This document shows, in pieces, positions 1-6,521 of a DNA stretch of 10,947 bases; the first letter of the stretch is position 1, and each line of letters begins with the position of its first letter. Under the pieces are notes generated by a model. It searched no databases and was not told where the DNA came from. It worked only from the letters and a program-made list of their open reading frames with translations. Origin of the DNA: an uncultured Phascolarctobacterium sp. (lineage in GTDB: Bacteria; Bacillota; Negativicutes; Acidaminococcales; Acidaminococcaceae); assembly GCA_900553055.1 (NCBI GenBank), contig USBV01000042.1, positions 1 through 10,947 of the forward strand, in the 5' to 3' direction. Made by a program: the position numbers and the translations under genes.

Positions 1-1
1 T

Positions 2-136
2 ATTTTGGGTGGTGTTGCTGCCATCATCATGCTGCTTTTAAGGATACATGGACGCAAGGACTTTTTTGCCTTTGGACCATTTTTGATTATGGGTGCGGTG
101 GTGGCCTGGCTGAGTCAGGTGCTACTGTGGAAATAG
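2..136 (+). CDS. Probable type IV prepilin peptidase, C-terminal fragment
   Basis: Only the last 44 residues and the TAG stop are inside the window; the gene begins upstream. The readable tail has a hydrophobic stretch (ILGGVAAIIMLLLR), then a short polar turn with GRKDFFAFGPFL, then a second hydrophobic helix ending in LLWK. A glycine/lysine-rich turn followed by a PFGPFL-like motif just before the last membrane helix is typical of the A24 prepilin peptidase family (PilD/ComC/GspO), membrane aspartyl proteases that cleave and methylate type IV pilin-like leader peptides. The catalytic aspartates would lie upstream and cannot be seen, so the assignment rests on this short motif alone. The stop codon overlaps the ribosome binding site of the next gene, suggesting cotranscription. 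Confidence 0.6.
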   Translation: MLGGVAAIIMLLLRIHGRKDFFAFGPFLIMGAVVAWLSQVLLWK

Positions 137-148
137 GAGATGAAAGAG

Positions 149-1057
149 ATGACTTATTGTTATGTATGCCCTCATCGCTGCGGTGTTGATCGACCGGAGA
201 ATATGGCGGATACTGAAGGTGAGCGCTATTTTGGTAGCTGTGTCTGCGGTGCTAACGACACGCTCAAGGTGGCCCGCGCCGCGCTTCATATGTGGGAGGA
301 GCCCTGTATTAGTGGTAGCAAAGGTAGTGGCACAGTTTTCTTTAGTGGTTGCAATTTGCATTGCGTGTTTTGCCAAAACTACGATATTAGCTGCAAGGGC
401 TTTGGCAAGGAAATCACTATCGAGCGTCTACAAGAAATCTATCAGGAGCTTATCGCTAAAGGAGCGCACAATATTAATTTGGTGACACCTACCCATTTTA
501 CGGAGGCGGTCATCAAGAGCTTGGAGAAGCCCTTGCCTGTGCCCGTTGTCTATAACACTAGCGGCTTTGAAACTCAGGATACCCTGCGCCGTTTAAAGGG
601 TAAGGTGCAGATTTATCTGCCCGATTTGAAATATAGTGATGATATTGCTGCAATTAAATATAGCAATGCGCCCTATTATTTCCGCATTGCCACCGACGCC
701 ATCAAGGAAATGTATCGCCAGGTGGGGGATTATGAGCTGGATGAAAATGGTCTGCTCAAAAAGGGCGTGGTCATTCGCCACTTAATTCTTCCTGGCATGC
801 TGGATAATTCTAAGCGTGTTATCGACTGGGTGGCTAACACCTTTAAGCCCGGCCAAGTGATGTTCAGCCTGATGCATCAGTATGTTCCCTGCGGTCGTGC
901 GGCGGAATATCCCGAAATCAATCGCAAGGTGACCGATGAGGAGTATGCCGAGGTAGAGGCCTATCTTATGGCTAGTACCATTGAGGATGGCTTTGTGCAG
1001 GAGGGCGACGCGGCTTGTGAAGATTTTATTCCTTGCTTTGATGGCACAGGAGTGTAA
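149..1057 (+). CDS. PflX-like radical SAM protein (PFL-activase homologue, COG1313 type)
   Basis: A 302-residue cytoplasmic radical SAM protein. The CxxxCxxC [4Fe-4S] motif is C68-N-L-H-C72-V-F-C75, preceded by the glycine-rich GSGTVFFSG. The N terminus has extra cysteines (C4, C7, C11, then C31 and C33) in the CxxCPxxCGVDR...GxCxC arrangement seen in PflX-type proteins, which are related to pyruvate formate-lyase activases but whose substrate is generally unknown. Other family-like segments are LVTPTHF (111-117), YLPDLKY (156-162) and LMHQYVP (241-247). I chose ATG 149 because AGGAG at 135-139 lies 9 nt upstream; the ATG at 140 directly abuts that site. The gene starts 12 nt after the prepilin peptidase stop. 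No terminator follows before the next promoter at 1063. Confidence 0.9.
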   Translation: MTYCYVCPHRCGVDRPENMADTEGERYFGSCVCGANDTLKVARAALHMWEEPCISGSKGSGTVFFSGCNLHCVFCQNYDISCKGFGKEITIERLQEIYQELIAKGAHNINLVTPTHFTEAVIKSLEKPLPVPVVYNTSGFETQDTLRRLKGKVQIYLPDLKYSDDIAAIKYSNAPYYFRIATDAIKEMYRQVGDYELDENGLLKKGVVIRHLILPGMLDNSKRVIDWVANTFKPGQVMFSLMHQYVPCGRAAEYPEINRKVTDEEYAEVEAYLMASTIEDGFVQEGDAACEDFIPCFDGTGV

Positions 1058-1062
1058 TGATA

Positions 1063-1091
1063 TTGACAAAAATAGCGTAAGCTTTTATAAT
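1063..1091 (+). promoter_or_regulatory. Consensus sigma-70/A promoter for the ZTP riboswitch transcript
   Basis: TTGACA at 1063-1068 and TATAAT at 1086-1091 are separated by exactly 17 nt, so both hexamers are perfect consensus. Transcription would start near 1098, a few bases before the P1 stem of the riboswitch. The promoter begins 5 nt after the radical SAM stop codon, so the purine gene is transcribed independently. Confidence 0.9.
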
Positions 1092-1101
1092 TTTAGTAGT
1101 A

Positions 1102-1169
1102 GGTCATATAACTGACGGAAGTGGGTCACCACAGGGGAGTATGACCGGTGAAGCCGACCGTCTGGGCAT
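1102..1169 (+). ncRNA. ZTP (pfl) riboswitch aptamer
   Basis: The leader matches the pfl motif/ZTP riboswitch architecture. P1 is GGTCATA (1102-1108) paired with TATGACC (1140-1146). The 5' strand continues with the conserved ACTGACGG segment. P2 is GTGG (1121-1124) paired with CCAC (1129-1132), followed by AGGGGAG. A linker leads to the 3' subdomain CCGACCGTCTGGGCA (1154-1168), matching the family's CCGNCUGGGCA signature. The class binds ZMP/ZTP, which builds up when 10-formyl-THF is limiting, and normally turns expression on. Location before an AICAR transformylase gene fits the best-known regulon. Ligand binding itself is inferred from the class. Confidence 0.9.
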
Positions 1170-1203
1170 TTGTATGCATCAGTGTGTCGGTTTTTCTTTT
1201 TTT
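1153..1203 (+). terminator. Riboswitch-controlled intrinsic terminator
   Basis: CCGAC (1154-1158) can pair with GTCGG (1186-1190), and an inner hairpin GCAT (1166-1169)/ATGC (1174-1177) extends the stem. A U-rich tract follows at 1191-1203. The left arm is the conserved 3' subdomain of the ZTP aptamer, so aptamer folding and terminator formation are mutually exclusive. This predicts a transcriptional ON switch in which ligand prevents termination before the AICAR transformylase gene. Confidence 0.85.
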
Positions 1204-1237
1204 ATGCCGACCACGACAATTTAAGGGAGGAAAAACG

Positions 1238-2413
1238 ATGAACGAATTAGCATTGAAATATGGTTGTAATCCCAACCAAGCCAAAGCAAGAATTTACATG
1301 GCTAATGGCGCTGAGCTGCCCATTAAGGTGCTCAATGGCCGTCCTGGCTATATTAACTTTTTGGATGCCTTCAACAGCTGGCAGCTGGTTAAGGAGCTGA
1401 AAGAGGCCACTGGTCTGCCCGCAGCTGCTTCCTTCAAGCATGTAAGCCCTGCAGGCGCCGCTGTAGGACTGCCTATGAGCGACACTTTGAAAAAGATTTA
1501 TTATGTGGACGATTTGGAGCTGTCCCCGCTGGCAAATGCTTATGCACGCGCTCGTGGTGCTGACCGCATGAGCTCCTATGGTGATTTTGTTGCTCTGTCC
1601 GATATCTGCGATGTGCAAACTGCCAAGATGCTGCACCGTGAGGTTTCTGACGGCGTTATCGCTCCCGGCTACACCGAGGAAGCCTTGGCTGTGCTGAAAA
1701 CCAAGCGCAAGGGCACCTATAACATCATCCAAATTGACCCTGATTACAAGCCTGAGCTGACCGAAAGCAAGCAGGTTTTTGGTATTACCTTTGAGCAGGA
1801 CCGCAATGAGGCTAAAATTACCCCCGATTTGCTGGTAAACCGTCCCACTGTGAATAAGGAAATCCCCGAAGCTGCTGCTCGCGATTTGCTGATTTCTCTC
1901 ATCGTTTTGAAATATACTCAATCTAACTCCGTTTGCTATGTAAAGGATGGCCAAGCCATCGGCATTGGCGCTGGCCAACAATCCCGCGTACATTGCACTC
2001 GTTTGGCTGGCAACAAGGCTGACATTTGGTGGCTGCGCCAAAACCCGAAGGTATTGGCACTGCCCTTTAAGGACAGCATTCGTCGTCCCGACCGCGACAA
2101 CACCATCGACGTATATATTTCTGATGACTATGAGGACGTTTTGGCCGATGGCATTTGGGAAAACTTCTTCACCGAAAAGCCAGAGCCGCTGACTCGTGCT
2201 GAAAAGAAGGCTTGGCTGGCCGAGCTGAAGGATGTAGCATTGGGTAGCGACGCTTTCTTCCCCTTCGGTGACAATATTGAACGCGCTCATCGCAGCGGCG
2301 TACAATATATTGCTCAAGCAGGCGGTTCTATTCGCGATGACAATGTTATCGAAACCTGCGACAAATATGGCATCGCTATGGCCTTTACCGGTCTGCGCCT
2401 GTTCCATCACTAA
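1238..2413 (+). CDS. purH: Stand-alone AICAR formyltransferase (no IMP cyclohydrolase domain)
   Basis: A 391-residue phosphoribosylaminoimidazolecarboxamide formyltransferase: AICAR (ZMP) + 10-formyl-THF to FAICAR, the penultimate step of IMP synthesis. Family hallmarks are RPGYINFLDAFNSWQLV (35-51), the catalytic Lys-His pair in FKHVSPAGAAVG (K67, H68), KYTQSNSV with its conserved Asn (N230), IGIGAGQQSR (241-250), FFPFGDNIERA (340-350) and the C-terminal RLFHH. Bifunctional PurH has an additional N-terminal MGS-like cyclohydrolase domain of about 200 residues; it is absent here, so FAICAR ring closure must come from a separate protein. ATG 1238 is set by AAGGGAGG (1223-1230) at 7-nt spacing. 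An in-frame GTG at 1148 lies inside the riboswitch and is not used. Expression should rise with its own substrate through the upstream ZTP riboswitch. Confidence 0.96.
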   Translation: MNELALKYGCNPNQAKARIYMANGAELPIKVLNGRPGYINFLDAFNSWQLVKELKEATGLPAAASFKHVSPAGAAVGLPMSDTLKKIYYVDDLELSPLANAYARARGADRMSSYGDFVALSDICDVQTAKMLHREVSDGVIAPGYTEEALAVLKTKRKGTYNIIQIDPDYKPELTESKQVFGITFEQDRNEAKITPDLLVNRPTVNKEIPEAAARDLLISLIVLKYTQSNSVCYVKDGQAIGIGAGQQSRVHCTRLAGNKADIWWLRQNPKVLALPFKDSIRRPDRDNTIDVYISDDYEDVLADGIWENFFTEKPEPLTRAEKKAWLAELKDVALGSDAFFPFGDNIERAHRSGVQYIAQAGGSIRDDNVIETCDKYGIAMAFTGLRLFHH

Positions 2414-2450
2414 GATTATTCAATAGTTAATTTAATCGGCAAAAAAGTAC

Positions 2451-2484
2451 AAGAGCCTGCCCTGTTCCTGGGTAGGCTCTTTTC
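2451..2484 (+). terminator. Intrinsic terminator after the AICAR formyltransferase gene
   Basis: AAGAGCCTGCCC (2451-2462) pairs with GGGTAGGCTCTT (2470-2481) over 12 positions including one G-U, with a 7-nt loop and a short T run (2480-2483). An A-run at 2441-2446 gives the opposite strand a U tract, so the hairpin may also act on minus-strand transcripts. Confidence 0.85.
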
Positions 2485-2529
2485 TGTTATACAGTACTCT
2501 GACACATTGTGAGGTGTGGTCAAAGAAAT

Positions 2530-2566
2530 AAAAACAGCAACTCTCATAGCGAGAATTGCTGTTTTT
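2530..2566 (-). terminator. Terminator of the symporter gene (symmetrical, possibly bidirectional)
   Basis: AAAAACAGCAA (2530-2540) pairs with TTGCTGTTTTT (2556-2566). After one mismatch, TCTC (2542-2545) pairs with GAGA (2551-2554) around a 5-nt loop. A's on one side and T's on the other make it functional in both directions. It lies 44 bp past the stop of the minus-strand symporter gene. Confidence 0.85.
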
Positions 2567-2609
2567 GTTGTCATTGGAAATAATGCTTTGTCAAAAAGCC
2601 ATCACTTTT

Positions 2610-3878
2610 TTAAGCCAAGTCATCCTTCAAATCGTTGTTAGTCATAGCGCAAACGGTGGAGTCGGACCAAACATTTTCTGCAGTTTCAATCATATCGATG
2701 ACTGCGTAAATCGGCAGGATAATGCCCATAACACCCACAGGAGCACCCATGGAGGATACCAGGGAAAGGGTCAGGAAATAGCAGCCCATAGGCACGCCAG
2801 CATTACCAACAGCGGCGAATACAGAAATGCACACCCAGGTCAGCATAGTGCCCATGGTCAGCTCTACACCACCATTTTGCAGGACAAAGAGAGAGGTTAC
2901 CAAAATGAAGGCGGCGCAGCCGTTCATGTTGATGGTAGTACAAATAGGCAGTACAAAGCGAGTAACCTCCTTGCGCGCCTTCAGATTCATTTCTGCTGAA
3001 GCCAGGGTTACAGGCAAGGTTGCAGCAGAGCTCTTGGTGAAGAGAGCAACCGCCAGAGCCGGGGACATTTTGCGGAAAACATCAATAGGATTCAAGCCTC
3101 TTGCTAGCAAGAACAAGGGGAGAACGATGAACATTTGGATAAAGTTGCCGCCCATAACGACAGCCATATATTTACCCAATGCACCCACAATTACGCCAGC
3201 CTCAATTTGAGCAGACAGCTGAGCTGCAAAGGCAACGATACCAATGGGCAGAACCTTCATAAGACCACGGATCATGGTAAAGAGAACTTCTTGCAGGCCA
3301 TAGACGAACTTTAACACTACTTCGCGGTTTTCGTTCTTAGGAGCGCAGGCAATACCCATACCCACTGCACCGGCAATAGAAAGCACGGATAGCACGTTAC
3401 CTTCTAAGAATGGTCTAACCATATTGTTAGGTACAACATTTAAGAAATGGTTATAATAAGACAGGCTAGCATATTTCTTGGTTGCACCTGCAGCCGCACC
3501 AATCAAATCGCTGGGCAGGTTGCCGGGAGCAATAATAATATACAGAGCCAATGCCACAAAGGAAGCGGCAAAGGTGGTCAGTAAAGTATAGGTAATGGTG
3601 CGTACAAAAATCTTGCCAGTGTTCTTTTCTGCACCTAAGCTTGCCAGTGTGGTAATAACGGCTAAAGCAATAGTAGGTACAGCAATAAACTGGAATAAAC
3701 GGGTAAAGATGGTGGCAACAAAGTCACACATCTCGTTAATAGTGCCATTGCCCAGCATACCTAAAATGCCGCCAATAATCAATGCAGCAATCCAAAAATA
3801 CAATTGCTTGTTGCTTCCCTGTTGACGCTGAGCGTCCATTGCCTCTTGGGCAGTTTGTTTCACATCCTTATTTTCCAT
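2610..3878 (-). CDS. SstT-like sodium:dicarboxylate/amino acid symporter (DAACS family)
   Basis: A 422-residue integral membrane secondary transporter of the glutamate/dicarboxylate:cation symporter family (GltP/DctA/SstT, TC 2.A.23). After a hydrophilic 25-residue N terminus come the family's eight helices and two re-entrant hairpins: HP1 tip TKSSAATLP (281-289), TM7 NMNG (317-320, where archaeal homologues have NMDG), HP2 GNAGVPMG (358-365), and TM8 D395-M-I-E398-T-A-E-N402-x3-D406. The TM8 position that is Arg in acidic amino acid carriers is Glu here (E398), which argues against glutamate/aspartate as substrate and favours neutral amino acids such as serine/threonine. That specificity is inferred. 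ATG 3878 follows GGAAGG (3890-3895) at about 11 nt. It is monocistronic and convergent with purH. Confidence 0.88.
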   Translation of the reverse strand: MENKDVKQTAQEAMDAQRQQGSNKQLYFWIAALIIGGILGMLGNGTINEMCDFVATIFTRLFQFIAVPTIALAVITTLASLGAEKNTGKIFVRTITYTLLTTFAASFVALALYIIIAPGNLPSDLIGAAAGATKKYASLSYYNHFLNVVPNNMVRPFLEGNVLSVLSIAGAVGMGIACAPKNENREVVLKFVYGLQEVLFTMIRGLMKVLPIGIVAFAAQLSAQIEAGVIVGALGKYMAVVMGGNFIQMFIVLPLFLLARGLNPIDVFRKMSPALAVALFTKSSAATLPVTLASAEMNLKARKEVTRFVLPICTTINMNGCAAFILVTSLFVLQNGGVELTMGTMLTWVCISVFAAVGNAGVPMGCYFLTLSLVSSMGAPVGVMGIILPIYAVIDMIETAENVWSDSTVCAMTNNDLKDDLA

Positions 3879-4317
3879 GTAAAGATAAACCTTCCTTCCT
3901 CATAATTACAAACCCTAAAACACACTCCTTTTTTGGAGTATATGTTATTATATCAAACCCCAAAAAAAAATACAATGAATATATAGTTGGAAAATCTACT
4001 TCTGACCGTACAGAGCTAATATCATTGCCTATTACCAAGATTGCTTTTCTTACTCGTGGCATTCTTGTGGCGTCATAACATTCAGTTAGCGCTGTAAGGA
4101 TATCAGTTTTTGCAGATTTTTGTTAGATTGTATACTTGCATATATAGAGAGGAATTTTTGGCTTTGTGTAGAATGATAATAAGATAAAACAGCATTATAT
4201 TGGATTCTAATCGAAAGCTATGAAATGGAAAGTATCAGTTTTAGGCTTTCTATGTCAAAAGCTAAAAAGAGAAAAATATAAAGCTTATATTGAAAAATAG
4301 AAAGAGGTAATAACATT
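3879..4317. other. AT-rich divergent intergenic region (439 bp)
   Basis: This separates the symporter gene (leftward) from the aminopeptidase gene (rightward). The short open frames here lack ribosome binding sites and family features, so I call no gene. Beyond the symporter promoter candidate I see a 10-nt direct repeat TATCAGTTTT (4101-4110 and 4233-4242) and an inverted pair GAAAGC/GCTTTC (4213-4218/4245-4250). Two weak rightward promoter guesses are TTGTTA (4120-4125)-17-TATAGA (4143-4148) and ATGATA (4173-4178)-17-TATATT (4196-4201). No terminator or RNA gene is evident. Confidence 0.5.
3947..3975 (-). promoter_or_regulatory. Possible promoter of the symporter gene
   Basis: Read on the minus strand, TATAAT (3947-3952) is a perfect -10 box. 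A weak -35-like TTGTAT (3970-3975) lies 17 nt upstream. The predicted leader contains a small ACTCC/GGAGT inverted repeat (3924-3928/3935-3939) with a 6-nt loop. The direct repeat CAAACCC on the plus strand (3909-3915 and 3954-3960) sits around the promoter and could be an operator, but this is weak. Confidence 0.4.
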
Positions 4318-5724
4318 ATGACTACTGCAAAAGAATTGCAAAAAAGCCTGACCTGGGAATTTCCCCATATTGGCAAGGCCGAGCCTACTATGAAGGATGT
4401 GGCTTTTGCTTATTGTGAGGGCTATAAGATTTTTTTAAATGAGGGTAAAACTGAGCGTGAATTCGCAGCCAAGGCTGTGGAGCTGCTCGAAGCAGCTGGC
4501 TATGAGCCTTTGGATTTGAGCAAGCAGTATAAGCCTGGTGACAAGGTTTATTATGTTAACCGTGGCAAATCTCTTGCTATGTCTACCTTTGGTGTTGCTC
4601 CCTTGGAAAAGGGCGTGCGCTTGAATGCTGCTCACATTGATTCGCCGCGTTTGGACTTAAAGCCCAATCCGGTATACGAAAAGAATGATATCGCTTATTT
4701 TAAAACTCATTATTATGGCGGCATTCGCAAATATCAATGGGTTACTACTCCGCTCGCTATGCACGGTGTGATTGTGAAAAAGAATGGCGAAGTAGTGAAG
4801 GTTTGCGTGGGCGAAAAGCCCGGTGAGCCCCAGTTCTGTGTTACCGACTTGCTGCCTCATTTGGGTGCTAAGCAAAATGAGCGCAAGCTGGCCGATGGTA
4901 TTCGCGGTGAGGAATTGAATATTGTTATTGGCAGCCTGCCCTTTGTGGGGGAGGATGAGAAGGACGAGGTTAAAAATGCTGTTAAGCTTACTGCTTTATC
5001 CTTGCTGAACGAGATGTATGGCATTACCGAGCATGACTTTATGCGTGCCGAAATCGAATTCGTGCCGGCAGTAAAGGCCGTGGATATTGGCTTTGACCGC
5101 AGCCTGATTGGCGCCTATGGCCAGGACGATAAGGTTTGTGCATATACTGCTTTGACTGCAGAAATCGATACCAAGGCTCCTTATTATACCACTGTTACTG
5201 TTTTGGCTGATAAGGAAGAAATTGGCTCCTATGGTAATACCGGCTTGAACTCTGACTTCGTGCTGCATTATTTGGAGGATTTGGCTAGCCTTGAGGGCGC
5301 CAATATCCGCACCTTGCTGCGCAATACTGCTGCGCTGTCTTCCGATGTAAATGGTGCTTATGACCCGACCTTTGCCAGTGTTTATGAAGAGCGCAACAGC
5401 TGCTTTGTTAACAAGGGCCCCTGCCTGACTAAATACACTGGCGCTCGTGGTAAATCCGGCTCCAATGATGCTAGCGCTGAGACCATGGCTAAAATTATTA
5501 GCATTATGGATGAGGCCAAGGTATATTGGCAAATTGGCGAATTAGGTGCTGTGGATGAAGGTGGCGGCGGTACAGTTGCCCTTTATGTAGCTGCTATGGA
5601 TGTGGATGTAGTTGATTTGGGCGTGCCCGTGCTCTGCATGCACTCTCCTTTTGAGCTTACCAGCAAGCTAGATGTTTATTACACTTATAAAGCCTTTGCC
5701 GCTTTCTTAGCTAGTGACAAATAA
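4318..5724 (+). CDS. M18 family zinc aminopeptidase
   Basis: A 468-residue cytoplasmic metallo-aminopeptidase of family M18 (aspartyl aminopeptidase/aminopeptidase I type), which removes N-terminal residues from peptides. Dinuclear zinc-site signatures are in the expected order: AAHIDSPRLDLKP with H106 and D108, GQDDKVCAYTA with D270/D271, DKEEIGSYGNTG with E300/E301, SSDVNGAYDP with D343, and MHSPFELTSKLD with H442. Length is normal for bacterial M18 enzymes and no key residue is missing. Exact specificity (acidic versus broad) cannot be read from sequence. ATG 4318 is supported by AGAGGT (4303-4308) 9 nt upstream. It is monocistronic, with its own terminator. It faces away from an amino acid symporter, so a shared role in peptide/amino acid use is possible but only suggestive. 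Confidence 0.95.
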   Translation: MTTAKELQKSLTWEFPHIGKAEPTMKDVAFAYCEGYKIFLNEGKTEREFAAKAVELLEAAGYEPLDLSKQYKPGDKVYYVNRGKSLAMSTFGVAPLEKGVRLNAAHIDSPRLDLKPNPVYEKNDIAYFKTHYYGGIRKYQWVTTPLAMHGVIVKKNGEVVKVCVGEKPGEPQFCVTDLLPHLGAKQNERKLADGIRGEELNIVIGSLPFVGEDEKDEVKNAVKLTALSLLNEMYGITEHDFMRAEIEFVPAVKAVDIGFDRSLIGAYGQDDKVCAYTALTAEIDTKAPYYTTVTVLADKEEIGSYGNTGLNSDFVLHYLEDLASLEGANIRTLLRNTAALSSDVNGAYDPTFASVYEERNSCFVNKGPCLTKYTGARGKSGSNDASAETMAKIISIMDEAKVYWQIGELGAVDEGGGGTVALYVAAMDVDVVDLGVPVLCMHSPFELTSKLDVYYTYKAFAAFLASDK

Positions 5725-5739
5725 TTTTTATATAGCAAG

Positions 5740-5767
5740 ACCGGCAATGCGCCGGTTTTTGCTTTTT
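5740..5767 (+). terminator. Intrinsic terminator after the M18 aminopeptidase gene
   Basis: ACCGGC (5740-5745) pairs with GCCGGT (5751-5756) around the 5-nt loop AATGC, followed by TTTTTGCTTTTT. A GC-rich stem directly before the T run makes this a classic rho-independent terminator 15 nt past the stop codon. Confidence 0.9.
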
Positions 5768-5831
5768 ATGGCTCTACATAGCTTTTGTAGGATTAAATAG
5801 CAGAAGATTTGCTGTTATTAAGCTAATATAG

Positions 5832-5860
5832 TTGATAAATTTCGCCAATAGTGTTATTAT
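5832..5860 (+). promoter_or_regulatory. Strong extended -10 promoter for the Sel1-like protein gene
   Basis: TTGATA (5832-5837) and TATTAT (5855-5860) each match consensus at five of six positions, with a 17-nt spacer. TGT at 5852-5854 supplies the TGn extension directly upstream of the -10 box. The start site is predicted near 5867. The whole unit is isolated between two terminators. Confidence 0.8.
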
Positions 5861-5871
5861 TATAGTGGAAA

Positions 5872-5885
5872 CTGGTGTAAACCAG
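5872..5885 (+). promoter_or_regulatory. Small 5'-leader hairpin with a GNRA-type loop
   Basis: CTGGT (5872-5876) pairs with ACCAG (5881-5885) around GTAA, which as RNA is a GUAA (GNRA) tetraloop. It would start about five nucleotides from the predicted transcript 5' end. A hairpin there commonly protects mRNA from 5'-end-dependent decay; that role is inferred. Confidence 0.5.
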
Positions 5886-5927
5886 AAATGTGCGCTTAAA
5901 AAGCAAAGAAAAGTGAGGTTGTTAAAG

Positions 5928-6467
5928 ATGACTTTAGTAGAAGAATATCGTAACATTGCTAAGCTGGCTCAAGACAAGGAAAATGCAGAGGTTGTTATTG
6001 ATGCAATCCTGACTCATTTTGATGTTGATTATGATGACATGGATTTGGGCATTGAATGGTTGTATACTACTGGCGTTATCGATTATAAATTTAGAAACGT
6101 GCTCTACAAGGGCGAGAATCTGGATGCTATCGTTGCTTGGTTCAAGGGCAAGGTTGGCGTAACCGACGAAGAAATCGCTGCTGCTGAAGCTAAGGAAAAA
6201 CAATATGTTGACGGCTGCCTGCTGCTGGCTAAACAATATTTGGGCATGGGCCATGTTGTTTGCGGCACCACCTATTTGGAATTGGCTGCTGCTAAGGGCT
6301 CCGCTGAAGCTGCTGCTCAATTGAAGGACATCCAATATGCAAAGAATCAATGCATGCTGGGCGAACATTATTTAGCAATGGGCCACAAGATTTGCGCTAA
6401 GACTTATTTTGAACTGGCTGCTGCTAAGGGTTGCCCCAAGGCTGCTGCAAAATTGGCTGAATTCTAA
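5928..6467 (+). CDS. Small Sel1-like repeat protein, function unknown
   Basis: A 179-residue soluble protein with no signal peptide or membrane segment. Residues 1-90 are acidic and helical-looking with no family I recognise. Residues 92-176 hold two copies of a 44-residue repeat starting at Q92 and Q136, sharing the pattern QY-x10-YL-x-MGH-x2-C-x2-TY-x-ELAAAKG-x3-AAA-x-L. The AAxKGxxxAAxxL core matches Sel1-like (TPR-related) helix-turn-helix repeats, which usually mediate protein-protein contacts. Each repeat has conserved cysteines near the MGH turn (C112, C156). ATG 5928 is supported by GTGAGGT (5913-5919) 8 nt upstream; the reading frame stays open upstream to 5832, but that overlaps the promoter. 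It has its own promoter and terminator, so neighbours do not indicate a role. Confidence 0.85.
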   Translation: MTLVEEYRNIAKLAQDKENAEVVIDAILTHFDVDYDDMDLGIEWLYTTGVIDYKFRNVLYKGENLDAIVAWFKGKVGVTDEEIAAAEAKEKQYVDGCLLLAKQYLGMGHVVCGTTYLELAAAKGSAEAAAQLKDIQYAKNQCMLGEHYLAMGHKICAKTYFELAAAKGCPKAAAKLAEF

Positions 6468-6480
6468 TTTTAGTATTCTT

Positions 6481-6510
6481 AAGGCTGGAGATGATTCTTC
6501 AGCCTTTTTT
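6481..6510 (+). terminator. Intrinsic terminator after the Sel1-like protein gene
   Basis: AAGGCTGGAG (6481-6490) pairs with CTTCAGCCTT (6497-6506), ten positions including one G-T, around a 6-nt loop. It is followed by T's through 6510. It starts 14 nt past the stop codon. Confidence 0.9.
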
Positions 6511-6521
6511 ATTGCGAACAC

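Noticed and set aside
140..148. ATG at 140 as start of the radical SAM protein
   Set aside because: It directly abuts the AGGAG binding site; ATG 149 has proper 9-nt spacing.
1148..1237. N-terminal extension of the AICAR formyltransferase from a GTG at 1148
   Set aside because: It would translate the riboswitch and terminator, has no binding site, and the ATG at 1238 has an excellent one with the family's normal N terminus.
1247..2410. 387-residue minus-strand open frame opposite the AICAR formyltransferase gene
   Set aside because: It lies wholly antisense to a confidently identified gene, has no binding site and its translation resembles no family; it is a codon-bias shadow.
3782..4078. 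98-residue plus-strand frame across the symporter start and the intergenic region
   Set aside because: It starts inside the symporter gene, has no ribosome binding site and a low-complexity, unconvincing translation.
5832..5927. Upstream extension of the Sel1-like protein to ATG 5832
   Set aside because: The ATG-like start would overlap the -35 box of the gene's own promoter; ATG 5928 has a good binding site.
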